A stretch of 35,671 bases of DNA from Thermosipho sp. (in: thermotogales) (GTDB lineage Bacteria > Thermotogota > Thermotogae > Thermotogales > Fervidobacteriaceae): positions 1 through 35,671 of the forward strand of contig JASKLO010000015.1 in NCBI GenBank assembly GCA_030153605.1. Reading direction: 5' to 3'. Positions within the stretch are counted from its first letter, which is position 1. The number at the start of each line of letters is the position of its first letter. Position numbers and translations under genes: made by a program. The notes beneath the pieces are model-generated. The model was not told the origin of the DNA, did not search any database, and was given only the letters and a program-made list of their open reading frames with translations. Shown here one piece after another: positions 1 through 9,115 of this stretch.

Positions 1-306
1 ATCTTTGTCAAGCCTTCCAACGATGTGAAGTTTTTTTAAATAAGGATGATTTATAAACTCAAAAACGTTTCTTTCAAATTCAGATTTACTTGAAGTAAAT
101 CCAGCAGGTTTGTTCATAACTATATACACATTATGATAAGGAATCACTTCTTGGCCATCTAAAAACACTTTTTGATTTTCTTTAACTTCAAAAGAAGGAT
201 CAACAACTATTTCATTATCTACCTTCACTCTTTTTTCTTTAATTATGTATTTAACTTCTTTTCTGCTCCCAATTCCTGCATTAGATAAAAACCTATCTAG
301 CCGCAT
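1..306 (-). CDS. RsuA/RluB-family rRNA pseudouridine synthase, N-terminal part (3' end outside window)
   Basis: Reading right to left from an ATG at 306, the 102 visible codons begin MRLDRFLSNAGIGSRKEV, the opening of an S4 RNA-binding domain. They then run through VYIVMNKPAGFTSS to GRLDKD, the catalytic-loop motif whose aspartate acts in uridine isomerisation. This order (S4 domain, then GRLD catalytic core) is that of RsuA, RluB and RluE-type enzymes, which modify 16S or 23S rRNA. The C-terminal part lies beyond base 1, so the exact target base cannot be decided. The start overlaps the last 14 bases of folP, so the two genes are probably translated together. The family is clear; the subfamily is not. 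Confidence 0.9.
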   Translation of the reverse strand, partial: MRLDRFLSNAGIGSRKEVKYIIKEKRVKVDNEIVVDPSFEVKENQKVFLDGQEVIPYHNVYIVMNKPAGFTSSKSEFERNVFEFINHPYLKKLHIVGRLDKD

Positions 307-1123
307 TTTTTATCGCCTCTGCAACTTTAACAGCTCTATAATTCTCTTTTATGTCATGTACACGAATTATATCTGCTCCGTTCATAACACCAATGGTAGT
401 AATTGCCAATGTTCCTTCAAGTCTTTCCTCGACTGGTAAATCAAGAATCATACCAATCATGGACTTTCTGCTTGCACCTAATAATACAGGATAACCCAAT
501 TCCTTAAATTTATTCAAGTGCTTTATTATTAGTAAATTATCTATAAGTCGTTTGCCAAAGCCTATTCCAGGATCAACTATTATTTTTTCAACACCATTTT
601 TTCTTGCAAATTCAGCTCTTTCTTTTAAAAATTCGTATATTTCTGAGATTGGATCTTCATAAAAAGGATTTTTTTGCATATCCTTTGGAGTTCCTTTCAT
701 ATGCATTAAAATAACTGGACAATCAAATTCCTTAACAACATTTATCATATTTTTATCAAATCTAAGTGCACTAATGTCGTTTATAATATCTGCTCCCATT
801 TTTAAACTTTCTTCTGCAACTTTTGATTTATAAGTATCAACAGATACGATAACATCAAAGTTTTTCTTTATTGTTTCTACTACAGGTACAACCCTATTCA
901 ATTCCTCTTCCAAAGGAACTTCTTCGGCGCCCGGACGAGTGCTCTCTCCACCAACATCGATAATTTCTGCACCTTCATTAATCATTTTTGACACTGTGTC
1001 TATTAATTTGTCCTTTTTAACTCTACTGTCTGGATAAAAAGAATCAGGTGTAATATTTACAATTCCCATTATATAAACATGATCAAATTTAATTTTTTTA
1101 CCATTTTTTAATTCGTATACCAT
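293..1123 (-). CDS. folP: Dihydropteroate synthase
   Basis: This enzyme condenses p-aminobenzoate with hydroxymethyl-dihydropterin diphosphate to give dihydropteroate in cytoplasmic folate synthesis. The TIM-barrel signatures are present: MGIVNITPDSF near the N terminus, EIIDVGGESTRPGA about 40 residues later, the internal VSVDTYKSKVAEE strand, GLLxxSRKS-like LLGASRKSMIG, and a C-terminal IRVHDI. Length (276 residues) is normal. A GTG at 1132 is also in frame, but it overlaps the ribosome binding site AAAGGAG. The ATG at 1123 sits 8 bases downstream of that site and is preferred. The gene leads into the pseudouridine synthase gene and is divergent from the GntP gene. No other folate genes are visible nearby. 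Confidence 0.95.
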   Translation of the reverse strand: MVYELKNGKKIKFDHVYIMGIVNITPDSFYPDSRVKKDKLIDTVSKMINEGAEIIDVGGESTRPGAEEVPLEEELNRVVPVVETIKKNFDVIVSVDTYKSKVAEESLKMGADIINDISALRFDKNMINVVKEFDCPVILMHMKGTPKDMQKNPFYEDPISEIYEFLKERAEFARKNGVEKIIVDPGIGFGKRLIDNLLIIKHLNKFKELGYPVLLGASRKSMIGMILDLPVEERLEGTLAITTIGVMNGADIIRVHDIKENYRAVKVAEAIKNAAR

Positions 1124-1184
1124 GTTTTTCACTCCTTTCCTTTCAATTTGATTTTATCATACTTTTTAATTTTAAACCTGAAAA

Positions 1185-1193
1185 TGTTATAAT
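1185..1193 (+). promoter_or_regulatory. Extended -10 promoter element for the GntP gene
   Basis: The sequence TGTTATAAT is an extended -10 box (TG, one base, TATAAT) 38 bases upstream of the GntP start codon, in the 107-base gap between divergent genes. No good -35 hexamer stands at 16-18 bases upstream, which is normal for extended -10 promoters. The assignment rests on the motif only. Confidence 0.5.
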
Positions 1194-1230
1194 CTTAATG
1201 TGTCTATTTTAATTTATAGGGGGTGGAGAG

Positions 1231-2573
1231 ATGACTGTTTGGTTGATCATCTTGTTGCTACTAACCATTTTGTTCATTGTTTATTCAACGGTAAGATGGA
1301 GACTTCATCCGTTCCTGGCTTTGATTTTTGCTGCTTTTATTTATGGTTTACTTTCCGGAATGAAATTCGGCGATATTCTATCCTCTATTACTGCTGGATT
1401 TGGTGGTACCCTCAGCTCTATTGGTATAGTTATTGTTGCAGGAACAATCATTGGAGTTTTCTTAGAAAAATCCGGCGGTGCCTATACCATGGCAGAATCA
1501 ATTTTGAAAATTACTGGGAAAAAGAATGTACCCCTTGCTATGGGTATTATAGGGTATATTGTTTCTATACCTGTATTCTGTGATTCGGGATTTGTAATTC
1601 TTTCTCCATTAAACAAAGCTCTCTCTAAAAAATCCAAAATTAGTTTAGCTGTTAGTGCTATAGCGTTAAGTCTTGGATTATATGCAACTCATACAATGGT
1701 TCCACCAACCCCAGGACCCGTAGCTGCCGCTGGTATTTTAAATGCCGATCTTGGCGTTGTAATTATTTGGGGACTTATTGTATCTATTCCTTCTCTCATT
1801 GTAGGCTGGCTTTTTGCACTTAAATTTGGTTCAAAAATTCAAATTGATCCAGATCCAGAAATGTCAGAAGAAGAAATTTCCAAAAAAATGAAAGAAGCAC
1901 CAAGTGCCAAAAAAGCTTTTTTACCAATTGTAATCCCAATTATTTTGATAGTACTCAAATCAATTTCAGATTTTCCAACAAGACCGTTTGGTGACGGTGG
2001 TCTTAGGGCCTTCTTAGGATTCATTGGACACCCTGTAACAGCATTAATTATAGGTATTTTAATTGCCATGTTTTTACCAAAAAACTTGGAAAAGAAATGG
2101 TGTCTGTTGATGGATGGGTAGGAAAAGCCGTTCTTAATGCCGGTGTTATTATCTTAATAACTGGTGCTGGTGGTGCATTCGGAAAAGTTTTACAAAATTC
2201 AGGAATTGCGGGGGCACTTGGAGAAACTCTCACAAAAGCAAATCTTGGTATTTGGCTTCCTTTCTTAATTGCTGCAGCAATTAAAACAGCTCAAGGCTCC
2301 TCAACGGTTGCAATTATTACTACTGCTTCATTAATGGCTCCATTAATGGCTCCACTTGGATTTACATCAACAATTGCTAAAGCTTTAGTTGTTGTAGCAA
2401 TAGGCGCCGGTTCTATGGTCGTTTCTCACGCAAATGATAGCTATTTCTGGGTTGTAACACAATTCTCCAACATGGATGTTAAAACAGGATATAAACTACA
2501 AACTTTAGGAACATTCCTTGAAGGTTTAACCGCTGCAATAATTGTTTGGTTAATTAGTATACCATTAGTTTGA
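1231..2573 (+). pseudogene. GntP-family gluconate/organic-acid permease, frameshifted
   Basis: The gene encodes a polytopic inner-membrane proton symporter of the GntP family, which takes up gluconate or related hydroxy acids. It starts at an ATG after GGGGGTGGAGAG and is read in one frame to a stop at 2119-2121. The rest continues one frame off from about 2094 to 2573. The first part holds the typical N-terminal helices and VPPTPGPVAAAG. The second holds TAQGSSTVAIITTASLMAPL and GAGSMVVSHANDSYFW, both hallmark GntP segments. Adding one A to the A4 run at 2090-2093 would join them into 447 residues, the usual family length. The two halves overlap without any sign of a fresh start for the second. 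It is therefore either a recent inactivation or a one-base sequence error. A strong terminator follows. Confidence 0.85.
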
Positions 2574-2875
2574 TTTAAGTAGTAGTTAAATTGTGTTCTA
2601 TCCAGAAAAAAATTCATAAAATAATAGTTATTTACTTAATAAACATGGCTCTTGAGAAATTCAAGAGCCATGTTTTTAATTTTTTAAACTTTAATATTAT
2701 TTATAAACCTTGTAAATTTTTCATATTCTTAACTAAGAAAAAAAGTAACTTGCTCAACTTTTTATAAAAATGAAATCTAAATGTCTAATCGATATTTATC
2801 TATAACAAAAAAACAATTAAAGCATATATTTGTTGATTTAAAAAGTTGGAAAAAATCATAAAAGAAAAAATTTAG
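2574..2875. other. Intergenic region between convergent GntP and FGGY kinase genes
   Basis: This 302-base gap has no coding potential that I can see on either strand. It holds the GntP terminator hairpin. A weaker inverted repeat lies near 2745-2765, where AAAAGT pairs with ACTTTT around a ten-base loop, and could help end the kinase transcript on the other strand. The remainder is AT-rich without recognisable motifs. Confidence 0.6.
2641..2680 (+). terminator. Rho-independent terminator of the GntP gene
   Basis: A perfect 15-bp stem (AAACATGGCTCTTGA at 2641-2655 pairing with 2661-2675) closes a five-base loop and runs into a T-rich tail (TTTTTAATTTTTT). It lies 68 bases after the GntP stop codon, in the right orientation for that gene. 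Confidence 0.9.
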
Positions 2876-4432
2876 CTACTCTGGATAATTTACTATTTTC
2901 TTTATTTCTAAATTAATTCTTTTTAATGAACCATAGATTTTTTTGTATACTCTTTTATAAAGTTTTTCATAAATCTCCACTTCATTTTTTTGAGGTTCAT
3001 AAACTTTTGAATATTTAACCATATTCTTTCCGGCCTCAAAAATATCTTTATAAACACCTAATCCCGCAAACACACACATTGCTGCACCAAGTCCAGAAGT
3101 TTCATGAGTTTGAGTTCTATAAACGGGAAGATTAAACATATTAGAAGTTATTTGACAAATTTTTTCGCTTTGAGATCCTCCTCCCGAAACCATTAATCTT
3201 TTTATTTTTATATTTCCCCTTTTTTCAATTCTTTCCATACCATCTCTAAGGGCATAATTAATTCCTTCTATAATTGCTCGATATATATGGGCTCTTGTAT
3301 GAACATCTCCAAATCCAATAATCGCACCTTTGGCATTTGGCATATCAAGTCCAGGTGTCCACATTGGATGCAAAACTAACCCTTGTGAACCAGGAGGAAT
3401 CTCATCTAAAAGTGGCTCCAATAACGCTTCGGGGGAAATACCATTTTTGTTTGCAATTTCAATTTCCTTGTTTCCAAATTCTTTTAAAAACCAACTTACA
3501 AGCCAATATCCTCTAAAAATCTCAATTTCCGGGTTGTAATAACCAGGAACAACTGAAGGATATGGTGGTATAAAAGGAATAGTTTCAAAATATTTTTTTG
3601 AAGTTGTTTGAACTGTAGCAGTAGTTCCAAAACTTAAACTTGCTGACTCAGTATCGAAACATCCCACACCAATTGTCTCACAACCTTTATCAGAACCAGA
3701 AGCAACTATTGGAAGGCCTTCGGGAAGACCTGTTTCTTCTGAAACTTTTTTAGAAATTTTTCCAACTATTGAACACGGAGGAACTAATTCGGGCAATTTT
3801 TCTCTTTCTACACCAAAAACTCTCCATCTCCAATGGCTTTTACTCTTAGTCCAATCTTGAGATTTATAATCAAATGGGATATGACCTATTTGAGAAGCTT
3901 TCGAATCAATGAATTTTCCGGTAAGTTTAAACATAAAATACCCGGAAAGCAATAGAAACTTATATGTATTGCTCCATATTTCTGGCTCATATTCTTTAAC
4001 CCAGTTAGGCCTACTTCTTCTAAAAGTTCTAATTGCAGTTTCTTTCTTATTTATAATGGAAAATGCTATATTTTCCCAAAAATTAAGTGGATTTTTTTTA
4101 GAAGCATTTCTTTGGTCCAACCATAAAATAGCAGGTCTTAAAGGTTTCCCATTTTTATCTACAAAAACAGCCGTATCTCTTTGTGTAGTGACTGTAACAC
4201 CAATTAAATTTTTAAAATATTCGTCGTTTTTATCCTTTAATTTATTAATTGCTTTAATCATTGTTTCCCAATAAACTTCTGGATGTTGTTCCGCCCAACC
4301 ATGAAATTTTGAAAAATAAGGGGGTTCAAATTTAATTTTTTCCATATCAATTAAATTTCCTTCTCTATCAAACAAAATTGCCCTTAAACTTTGAGTACCA
4401 CAATCTATGCTAAGTGCTAACTCTTTCAACAT
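2876..4432 (-). CDS. FGGY-family carbohydrate kinase (COG1070 type)
   Basis: This is an ATP-dependent sugar or polyol kinase of the FGGY family (518 residues), acting in the cytoplasm. The N terminus LALSIDCGTQSLRAILFD carries the first phosphate-binding loop. HGWAEQHPEVYWE, VTVTTQRDT and AILWLDQR follow, then SGSDKGCETIG, and LMVSGGGSQSEKICQITSN is the adenosine-binding loop of the C-terminal lobe. The substrate cannot be named from sequence; the family includes xylulose, gluconate and glycerol kinases. The ATG at 4432 is preferred over an upstream ATG at 4462, because GGGGTGAT precedes it at proper distance and the upstream gene ends at 4446. It probably forms an operon with that gene. It lies opposite the broken GntP gene, a possible source of its substrate, but this link is inference. 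Confidence 0.88.
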   Translation of the reverse strand: MLKELALSIDCGTQSLRAILFDREGNLIDMEKIKFEPPYFSKFHGWAEQHPEVYWETMIKAINKLKDKNDEYFKNLIGVTVTTQRDTAVFVDKNGKPLRPAILWLDQRNASKKNPLNFWENIAFSIINKKETAIRTFRRSRPNWVKEYEPEIWSNTYKFLLLSGYFMFKLTGKFIDSKASQIGHIPFDYKSQDWTKSKSHWRWRVFGVEREKLPELVPPCSIVGKISKKVSEETGLPEGLPIVASGSDKGCETIGVGCFDTESASLSFGTTATVQTTSKKYFETIPFIPPYPSVVPGYYNPEIEIFRGYWLVSWFLKEFGNKEIEIANKNGISPEALLEPLLDEIPPGSQGLVLHPMWTPGLDMPNAKGAIIGFGDVHTRAHIYRAIIEGINYALRDGMERIEKRGNIKIKRLMVSGGGSQSEKICQITSNMFNLPVYRTQTHETSGLGAAMCVFAGLGVYKDIFEAGKNMVKYSKVYEPQKNEVEIYEKLYKRVYKKIYGSLKRINLEIKKIVNYPE

Positions 4433-4445
4433 ATCACCCCAAATA

Positions 4446-4946
4446 TTATTTTGGAATTTCAAAAATATCTAAAATAGGCTTCCCAAATGAAAATCTAACA
4501 AAGAAAAAAACGGAAATCAAAAACAACACTATCACAGTCACTTTAAAAGCATAAGAAAGTTTGTTTATACCTCTTTCAATGATAATTGCTAGTAATGATG
4601 TTACAAAAGTAACAAAAAAGCTCCAAAACAACTCAAACCATAGAGGTTCTAAATGACCAATAATACCTGGAAGAATATACCAAATAATTACTACAAGCCA
4701 CGGTAATAATATTGTTGAAAACAATCTTGGGCACCAGAAATTTCTTTCTAATCTCTTCCTACTAACTATTAGATATTCTATTACATTTGCTATGAAATAC
4801 GCCCAGAAAGCAAGCTTTAAATGCTCGAAGACCGATTCATTCGTTCCAAAAAAAGGAATTAAGAATGGCCATTTTGTTAATTCATAACCGAAATGCAAAC
4901 CAGAATAAACACCTAAATAAATGAAAGCTTTTAAAAACATATTCAT
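4446..4946 (-). CDS. Small five-helix membrane protein (DUF6512-like)
   Basis: This 166-residue protein has about five hydrophobic helices: LKAFIYLGVYSGLHFGYE, LAFWAYFIANVIEYLIV, TILLPWLVVIIWYILPG, LFWSFFVTFVTSLLAIII and VTVIVLFLISVFFFVRF. The segment GTNESVFEHLKLAFW between helices 1 and 2 matches my memory of the NESxxEHLKL signature of DUF6512 membrane proteins of unknown function. An ATG at 4961 is possible, but the run of seven G before the ATG at 4946 is the better ribosome binding site. It lies 13 bases before the FGGY kinase start and is probably co-transcribed with it. No function can be stated. Confidence 0.7.
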   Translation of the reverse strand: MNMFLKAFIYLGVYSGLHFGYELTKWPFLIPFFGTNESVFEHLKLAFWAYFIANVIEYLIVSRKRLERNFWCPRLFSTILLPWLVVIIWYILPGIIGHLEPLWFELFWSFFVTFVTSLLAIIIERGINKLSYAFKVTVIVLFLISVFFFVRFSFGKPILDIFEIPK

Positions 4947-5086
4947 ATATATCCCCCCCATTTCTTCCTTATAAGTTTATCACAAATATTAATTAGTATT
5001 AAAATAATCATTAATTTTCTAAATACTATATTATTTTACAAAACTTTTTGATATCATAAAAATGAAAAATATAAAGGAGGGGTTTC

Positions 5087-5866
5087 ATGAATCTTTTCGA
5101 TATACCAAAAAATATTAAAACTATTGGGGCCTCGCAACCTGTTTTTATGAAAGGAAACAACAATGTTGGGGTTTTACTAATCCATGGTTTTACAGGCTCA
5201 CCGCACGATATGCTTTACTTAGGAAAAAGATTAAATGAAGAAGGATATACTGTACTTATTCCAAGATTACCTGGCCATGGAACTTCTTCTGAAGATTTTT
5301 TAAGAAGTAACTGGAAAGATTGGTTAAGAAGAGTTCTTGATTCCTATTTTGATCTTGCAGGTATGTGTGAGAAAGTTTATGTTGCGGGTCTTTCAATGGG
5401 AGGTGTTTTGACATTAATTTTATCAAGCATTGTTAATCCTCCAAAAATTGTTTCAATAGCAGGTGCAATATTTGTTAATGATTGGAAAATTAACTTGACT
5501 CCATTTATTTCAATTTTCTCTAAAAAACTCCCAAGGGAAAATTATAACGAAAAATTTGAAGATAAAGACTTAAATTATTTATCTAAAGAATACTGGCAAT
5601 ATAACTGGCCATTGCAGGCAAGTCATTTGTTAAAGCTCATGAAAATTGCCAGAAAAAGATTGAAACTTATTAACTCTGACATCTTAATTCTTGCTTCTGA
5701 AAAGGACCAAACCGTACCAATAAAAGCTGCAAAATTCATATATCATAATGTTTCATCACAAAAAAGAGAACTCAAAATATTTAAAGAATCTGGACATGTA
5801 ATGACAAATGATATTGAAAAAGAAAAAGTAGCTGATAAAATTATTAAATGGTTTAATGAACAATAA
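5087..5866 (+). CDS. Carboxylesterase/monoacylglycerol-lipase-like alpha/beta hydrolase
   Basis: This cytoplasmic serine esterase has 259 residues, the size of Est30-type carboxylesterases. The oxyanion motif LLIHGFTGSP is at residues 30-39, and LPRLPGHGTSSEDF resembles the HG-rich loop of that family. The nucleophile is Ser103 in GLSMGG. The acid is Asp207 in ASEKDQTVP and the base is His237 in ESGHVMTND, so the triad is complete. AAAGGAGGGG lies just before the ATG. The gene starts a two-gene unit with a second hydrolase 15 bases downstream. The natural substrate is likely a short- or medium-chain ester; this is family knowledge, not something shown here. Confidence 0.88.
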   Translation: MNLFDIPKNIKTIGASQPVFMKGNNNVGVLLIHGFTGSPHDMLYLGKRLNEEGYTVLIPRLPGHGTSSEDFLRSNWKDWLRRVLDSYFDLAGMCEKVYVAGLSMGGVLTLILSSIVNPPKIVSIAGAIFVNDWKINLTPFISIFSKKLPRENYNEKFEDKDLNYLSKEYWQYNWPLQASHLLKLMKIARKRLKLINSDILILASEKDQTVPIKAAKFIYHNVSSQKRELKIFKESGHVMTNDIEKEKVADKIIKWFNEQ

Positions 5867-5881
5867 ATAAGGAGATGACCT

Positions 5882-6793
5882 ATGTTCCCCTTTGAATATG
5901 AAAGTAAAAAAATAACCCCAAAAATAGAAAAAAAGGAAAGATATAATGTTGTTTCATTTGATGCACCTTATAACTCAGAAGTAGAAGAAGCCAATAAAAT
6001 TATAATTTATGAATACTTGGCTCAAAAACCTGTTTCAAATTTAATTTTTCTTCATGGTATTGGTAATGGACATATTCCATATTTAATGTGGTTTGCAGAA
6101 AAATTCCAAAAGTATAGAATTAATACATATTTCCTAATTCTACCCTATCATTTAAACAGAGCACCTTCAAATTGGAAGGGCGGAGAACCTTTTTACTCAG
6201 CTTCTCCTAAAAAATGCGTTATTAGATTTCATCAAGCAGTAATAGATGTTAGAAGAACCATCGATTATATTCAAATGAATTCTAATTTGCCTATTTCAAT
6301 TATGGGGTTTTCTTTTGGAGGAATGATTTCAACTCTATCTATGGCTGTTGACAAAAGAATTAAAAAAGGAATTCTCGCTTTCACTGGGGGAAATTGGAGA
6401 TGGATAAATTGGTATTCTCCTTATACTGAGTCAGTCAGGCTAGAGTACAAAACTCAAAAAAACGAAATGGGTTGCTATAGTGAAGAATATTGTATTAAAC
6501 TTCGAGGAACACCAGAAAAAGAAATTTTAAAATTTAAAAACATTGGAGACATTTTCAAACATCCAGTTGGATGCTACCATTATGACCCCATGGCTTTTGC
6601 AAAATTTGTCGATCAAAAAGTCTTAATGTTTTCAGGGTTGTTTGATAAAGTAATTAATAAAAAAAGCTCTGATAGTCTTTTTAAAATGCTTAAAAACTCA
6701 AAAAGAATATATATACCTTCTGGTCACAAATCTTCTTACTTTTTTAGAAAGTTTATCGCTTTTAAATCGAAGGAATTTATTTTAAAAGAATAA
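5882..6793 (+). CDS. Alpha/beta hydrolase of unknown substrate
   Basis: This 303-residue protein has an alpha/beta hydrolase core: LIFLHGIGNGH (residues 54-64), the nucleophile elbow GFSFGG with Ser144, an acid Asp255 in SGLFDKVINKK, and His282 in PSGHKSS. It is unlike its neighbour in sequence. It has a tyrosine- and tryptophan-rich cap (NWRWINWYSPYTESVRLEY) that may bind an aromatic or sugar-linked ester. There is no signal peptide. AAGGAGATG precedes the start. The gene ends 14 bases from the convergent MFS gene. Tandem, unrelated hydrolases suggest stepwise attack on one substrate, but this is speculation. Confidence 0.8.
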   Translation: MFPFEYESKKITPKIEKKERYNVVSFDAPYNSEVEEANKIIIYEYLAQKPVSNLIFLHGIGNGHIPYLMWFAEKFQKYRINTYFLILPYHLNRAPSNWKGGEPFYSASPKKCVIRFHQAVIDVRRTIDYIQMNSNLPISIMGFSFGGMISTLSMAVDKRIKKGILAFTGGNWRWINWYSPYTESVRLEYKTQKNEMGCYSEEYCIKLRGTPEKEILKFKNIGDIFKHPVGCYHYDPMAFAKFVDQKVLMFSGLFDKVINKKSSDSLFKMLKNSKRIYIPSGHKSSYFFRKFIAFKSKEFILKE

Positions 6794-6806
6794 CTATTTA
6801 AAATTC

Positions 6807-7958
6807 TCATACTCTTCTTTCTTTCAAAGTAAAAATTATAAATAGCTCCAATATGTTAAATATTAGAATAAATATAAAACCAAAAAATATCCCAAAATTT
6901 TGTCCTAGAAAACCAATTACATATGAAGTTGCGCCTGAAAAAAGAGAAGTTACTGAAGAAGCTAAGCTAAGTGCTATACCTTTGTTTGATCTATACTTTT
7001 CAACAATAATAGCTTGTATGGTGGGGTATGTTGTGGCATAAGATAAACCGGTTAACAAAACTAACAAAGCAGTAAGAAAAAAGTTTGTAGATAAAAATAC
7101 TGCAAGACTTGAAAACAGAAGAGAAGAACTTACAACTGTTATCAACCATTTTTTATACCCAAGTTTTTCTGGCATTTTTGCTAAAAATAATCTTCCGATA
7201 AAAAGGCCCAACCATAAAAAGGATGGGAAAATAGCAGATTTAGAAATTTGAAAATTTCTTACTTCGTGTAAAAAAACAGAAATCCATGAAGAAAAATTCA
7301 TTTCATAACTTACATAAAATGAAAGTGCTAAAACCAAAATTACTAGAGAAAAATTTAAAATATTTTTAAAAGGAACTTTTTCTTTAAGATATTCATTATG
7401 AACATCTTTTACTCTATTTTTAATAAAAAAGAGAAAAATAAAAGGGATCAAACTTGTAATTAAAGCAATTCCAAAAGTAGATTTCCAATAATTAGTATAT
7501 TTCAAAATAAAGGATGAAATTACAGGACTTATAACAGCACCTATTGCAAAAGCCGAATGAAGAAAATTGAGTCTTTTTGCTTTTTTACCTGTTCCTAAAA
7601 CTCCTATTAAAAATGGGATACACACTTCAATAGCTGCTCCACCAAAATTCATCATGAAATTTCCAAATATAAAAAAGAGAAAAGAGTTCATAATAAACAA
7701 TAAAAATATACCTAATGAAAAAATACTTCCAGCAAAAACCACAAGATTAAAAGCGTTGAATTTTTCTAACAAATATCCAAACAAAAGAGAACCAACCAAA
7801 AAACCAACTGAACCTAAACTAAGAGATAGACCAACTAGCGAATGGTTTACTGCAAAAATTTTTTCAATAACGGGTATTAGTGGACCAATAAGGACTAAAA
7901 CAAAACCAAATGCAAAAAAATTTAAAAAACCATAAAGGTTGATCATCTTTTCTTCCAT
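6807..7958 (-). CDS. Major facilitator superfamily transporter
   Basis: This 383-residue inner-membrane protein has about 12 hydrophobic helices. SVGFLVGSLLFGYLLEKFN near helix 2-3 resembles the MFS loop motif (G-x-L-x-D/E-x-x-x-R type), and GLFIGRLFLAKMPEKLGYKKW is its repeat in the second half. The length is typical of sugar or drug transporters such as FucP- or YfmO-like families; the substrate cannot be told. GGGGGTGAATT stands before the ATG. The gene diverges from the phosphate transporter and converges on the hydrolase pair, so it is probably expressed alone. Confidence 0.85.
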   Translation of the reverse strand: MEEKMINLYGFLNFFAFGFVLVLIGPLIPVIEKIFAVNHSLVGLSLSLGSVGFLVGSLLFGYLLEKFNAFNLVVFAGSIFSLGIFLLFIMNSFLFFIFGNFMMNFGGAAIEVCIPFLIGVLGTGKKAKRLNFLHSAFAIGAVISPVISSFILKYTNYWKSTFGIALITSLIPFIFLFFIKNRVKDVHNEYLKEKVPFKNILNFSLVILVLALSFYVSYEMNFSSWISVFLHEVRNFQISKSAIFPSFLWLGLFIGRLFLAKMPEKLGYKKWLITVVSSSLLFSSLAVFLSTNFFLTALLVLLTGLSYATTYPTIQAIIVEKYRSNKGIALSLASSVTSLFSGATSYVIGFLGQNFGIFFGFIFILIFNILELFIIFTLKERRV

Positions 7959-8164
7959 AATTCACCCCCGATTTTTTACTATTATACATCATTTTTAAGA
8001 CTTATTAATGAGAAATCCATTTTTAACGATTATCTTGAATTTAATCGAAATGAACTGATTTATTTTGATTTTTCTTTCGTTTTCATTGTTTTTGATTACA
8101 AAAAAATGTGATAGTATTTTAAATCACGCTAGATTAAACAATTTATTCTCGGAGGTATAATAAA

Positions 8165-9103
8165 GTGTTCTTTTTTCTTCTCCCGGCAGTCTTTTTTGGA
8201 TGGTCACTTGGTGCAAATGATGCTGCCAACATTTTTGGAACAGCAGTATCAAATCGCATAATTAAATATAGAACAGCAACTATCATTTCTGCTGTTTTTA
8301 TTGTAATTGGTGCTTTATTAGGCGGAGCAAAAGGGCTTGAAACTATTAACAGCGTTTCAACTTCAAATCTAATTTTGGCTTCGATTTCAGTCCTCTCAGC
8401 CGCAATAACTATGACATTAATGACATACCTCGGTGTACCTGTTTCTTCATCTCAAGCAATTGTAGGATCTATCGTTGCAGTGGGATTATTAGAAGGAAAT
8501 GTAAATTGGGGAATAATTTCAAAATTGATTTTAGCTTGGATAGGTACTCCTCTTGGAGGAATGTTTTTTGGTTTCCTTTCCTATAAACTGCTTTCAATTC
8601 CTTTTAACAAAATTAAATCAATTTACCTAAGAGAAAAAATAATATTAATATCAACTCTTATAATTGGGGCATACGGTTCGTACTCTTTAGGCGCTAATAA
8701 CGTGGCTAATATAACTGGTGTTTTTGTAAAATACATAGGAATACAACCGGCAGCTCTGTTGGGCGGCATTAGTATAGCTCTAGGAGTACTTACTTATAGC
8801 TATAAAGTTATGATGACAGTTGGAACTCAAATAATTGAACTTGATTATTTTTCTGCCGCTATTGCTGTTCTAGGAGAATCAATAACTGTTTGGATTTATG
8901 CATTACTTGGCATCCCCGTTTCAACCTCTCAAGCAATAGTAGGAGCAGTTATTGGTGCAGGATTTGCCAAAGGATCAAAGCTCGTAAATAAAAAAGTTAT
9001 TTTAAAGATTGTAAGCGCTTGGGTTAATACTCCTATATCAGCAGGAATTATAACTTTTTTGATATACTTATTGTTGAAAGGAATTTTTAAAATAGACATT
9101 TAA
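8165..9103 (+). CDS. pit: PiT-family inorganic phosphate transporter
   Basis: This inner-membrane low-affinity phosphate permease (312 residues) shows the internal duplication of the family. FFGWSLGANDAANIFGTAVSN near the N terminus is matched by YSLGANNVANITGVFV near residue 175. VPVSSSQAIVGSIVAVG and IPVSTSQAIVGAVIGAG are the second pair of repeated loops. The start is GTG, nine bases after GGAGG. The next gene, a DUF47 protein, follows after 12 bases, the standard partner arrangement in bacteria and archaea. I see no Pho box upstream. The second repeat has Asn in place of the Asp of GAND, which occurs in natural family members. Confidence 0.93.
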   Translation: MFFFLLPAVFFGWSLGANDAANIFGTAVSNRIIKYRTATIISAVFIVIGALLGGAKGLETINSVSTSNLILASISVLSAAITMTLMTYLGVPVSSSQAIVGSIVAVGLLEGNVNWGIISKLILAWIGTPLGGMFFGFLSYKLLSIPFNKIKSIYLREKIILISTLIIGAYGSYSLGANNVANITGVFVKYIGIQPAALLGGISIALGVLTYSYKVMMTVGTQIIELDYFSAAIAVLGESITVWIYALLGIPVSTSQAIVGAVIGAGFAKGSKLVNKKVILKIVSAWVNTPISAGIITFLIYLLLKGIFKIDI

Positions 9104-9115
9104 TTTGGAGGTGCA

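Noticed and set aside
1200-1583. Open frame on the plus strand overlapping the GntP gene
   Set aside because: It is a shadow in another frame of a conserved permease, has odd composition rich in Cys, Trp and Tyr, and has no ribosome site.
2080-2100. Programmed -1 frameshift in GntP
   Set aside because: The codons GAA AAG cannot both re-pair after a slip to GGA AAA, and I see no pseudoknot or stimulating hairpin just downstream.
7567-7935. 122-codon open frame opposite the MFS gene
   Set aside because: It is the complement of membrane-helix codons, very rich in Lys, Pro and Ile, with no ribosome site; the MFS gene explains the stretch.
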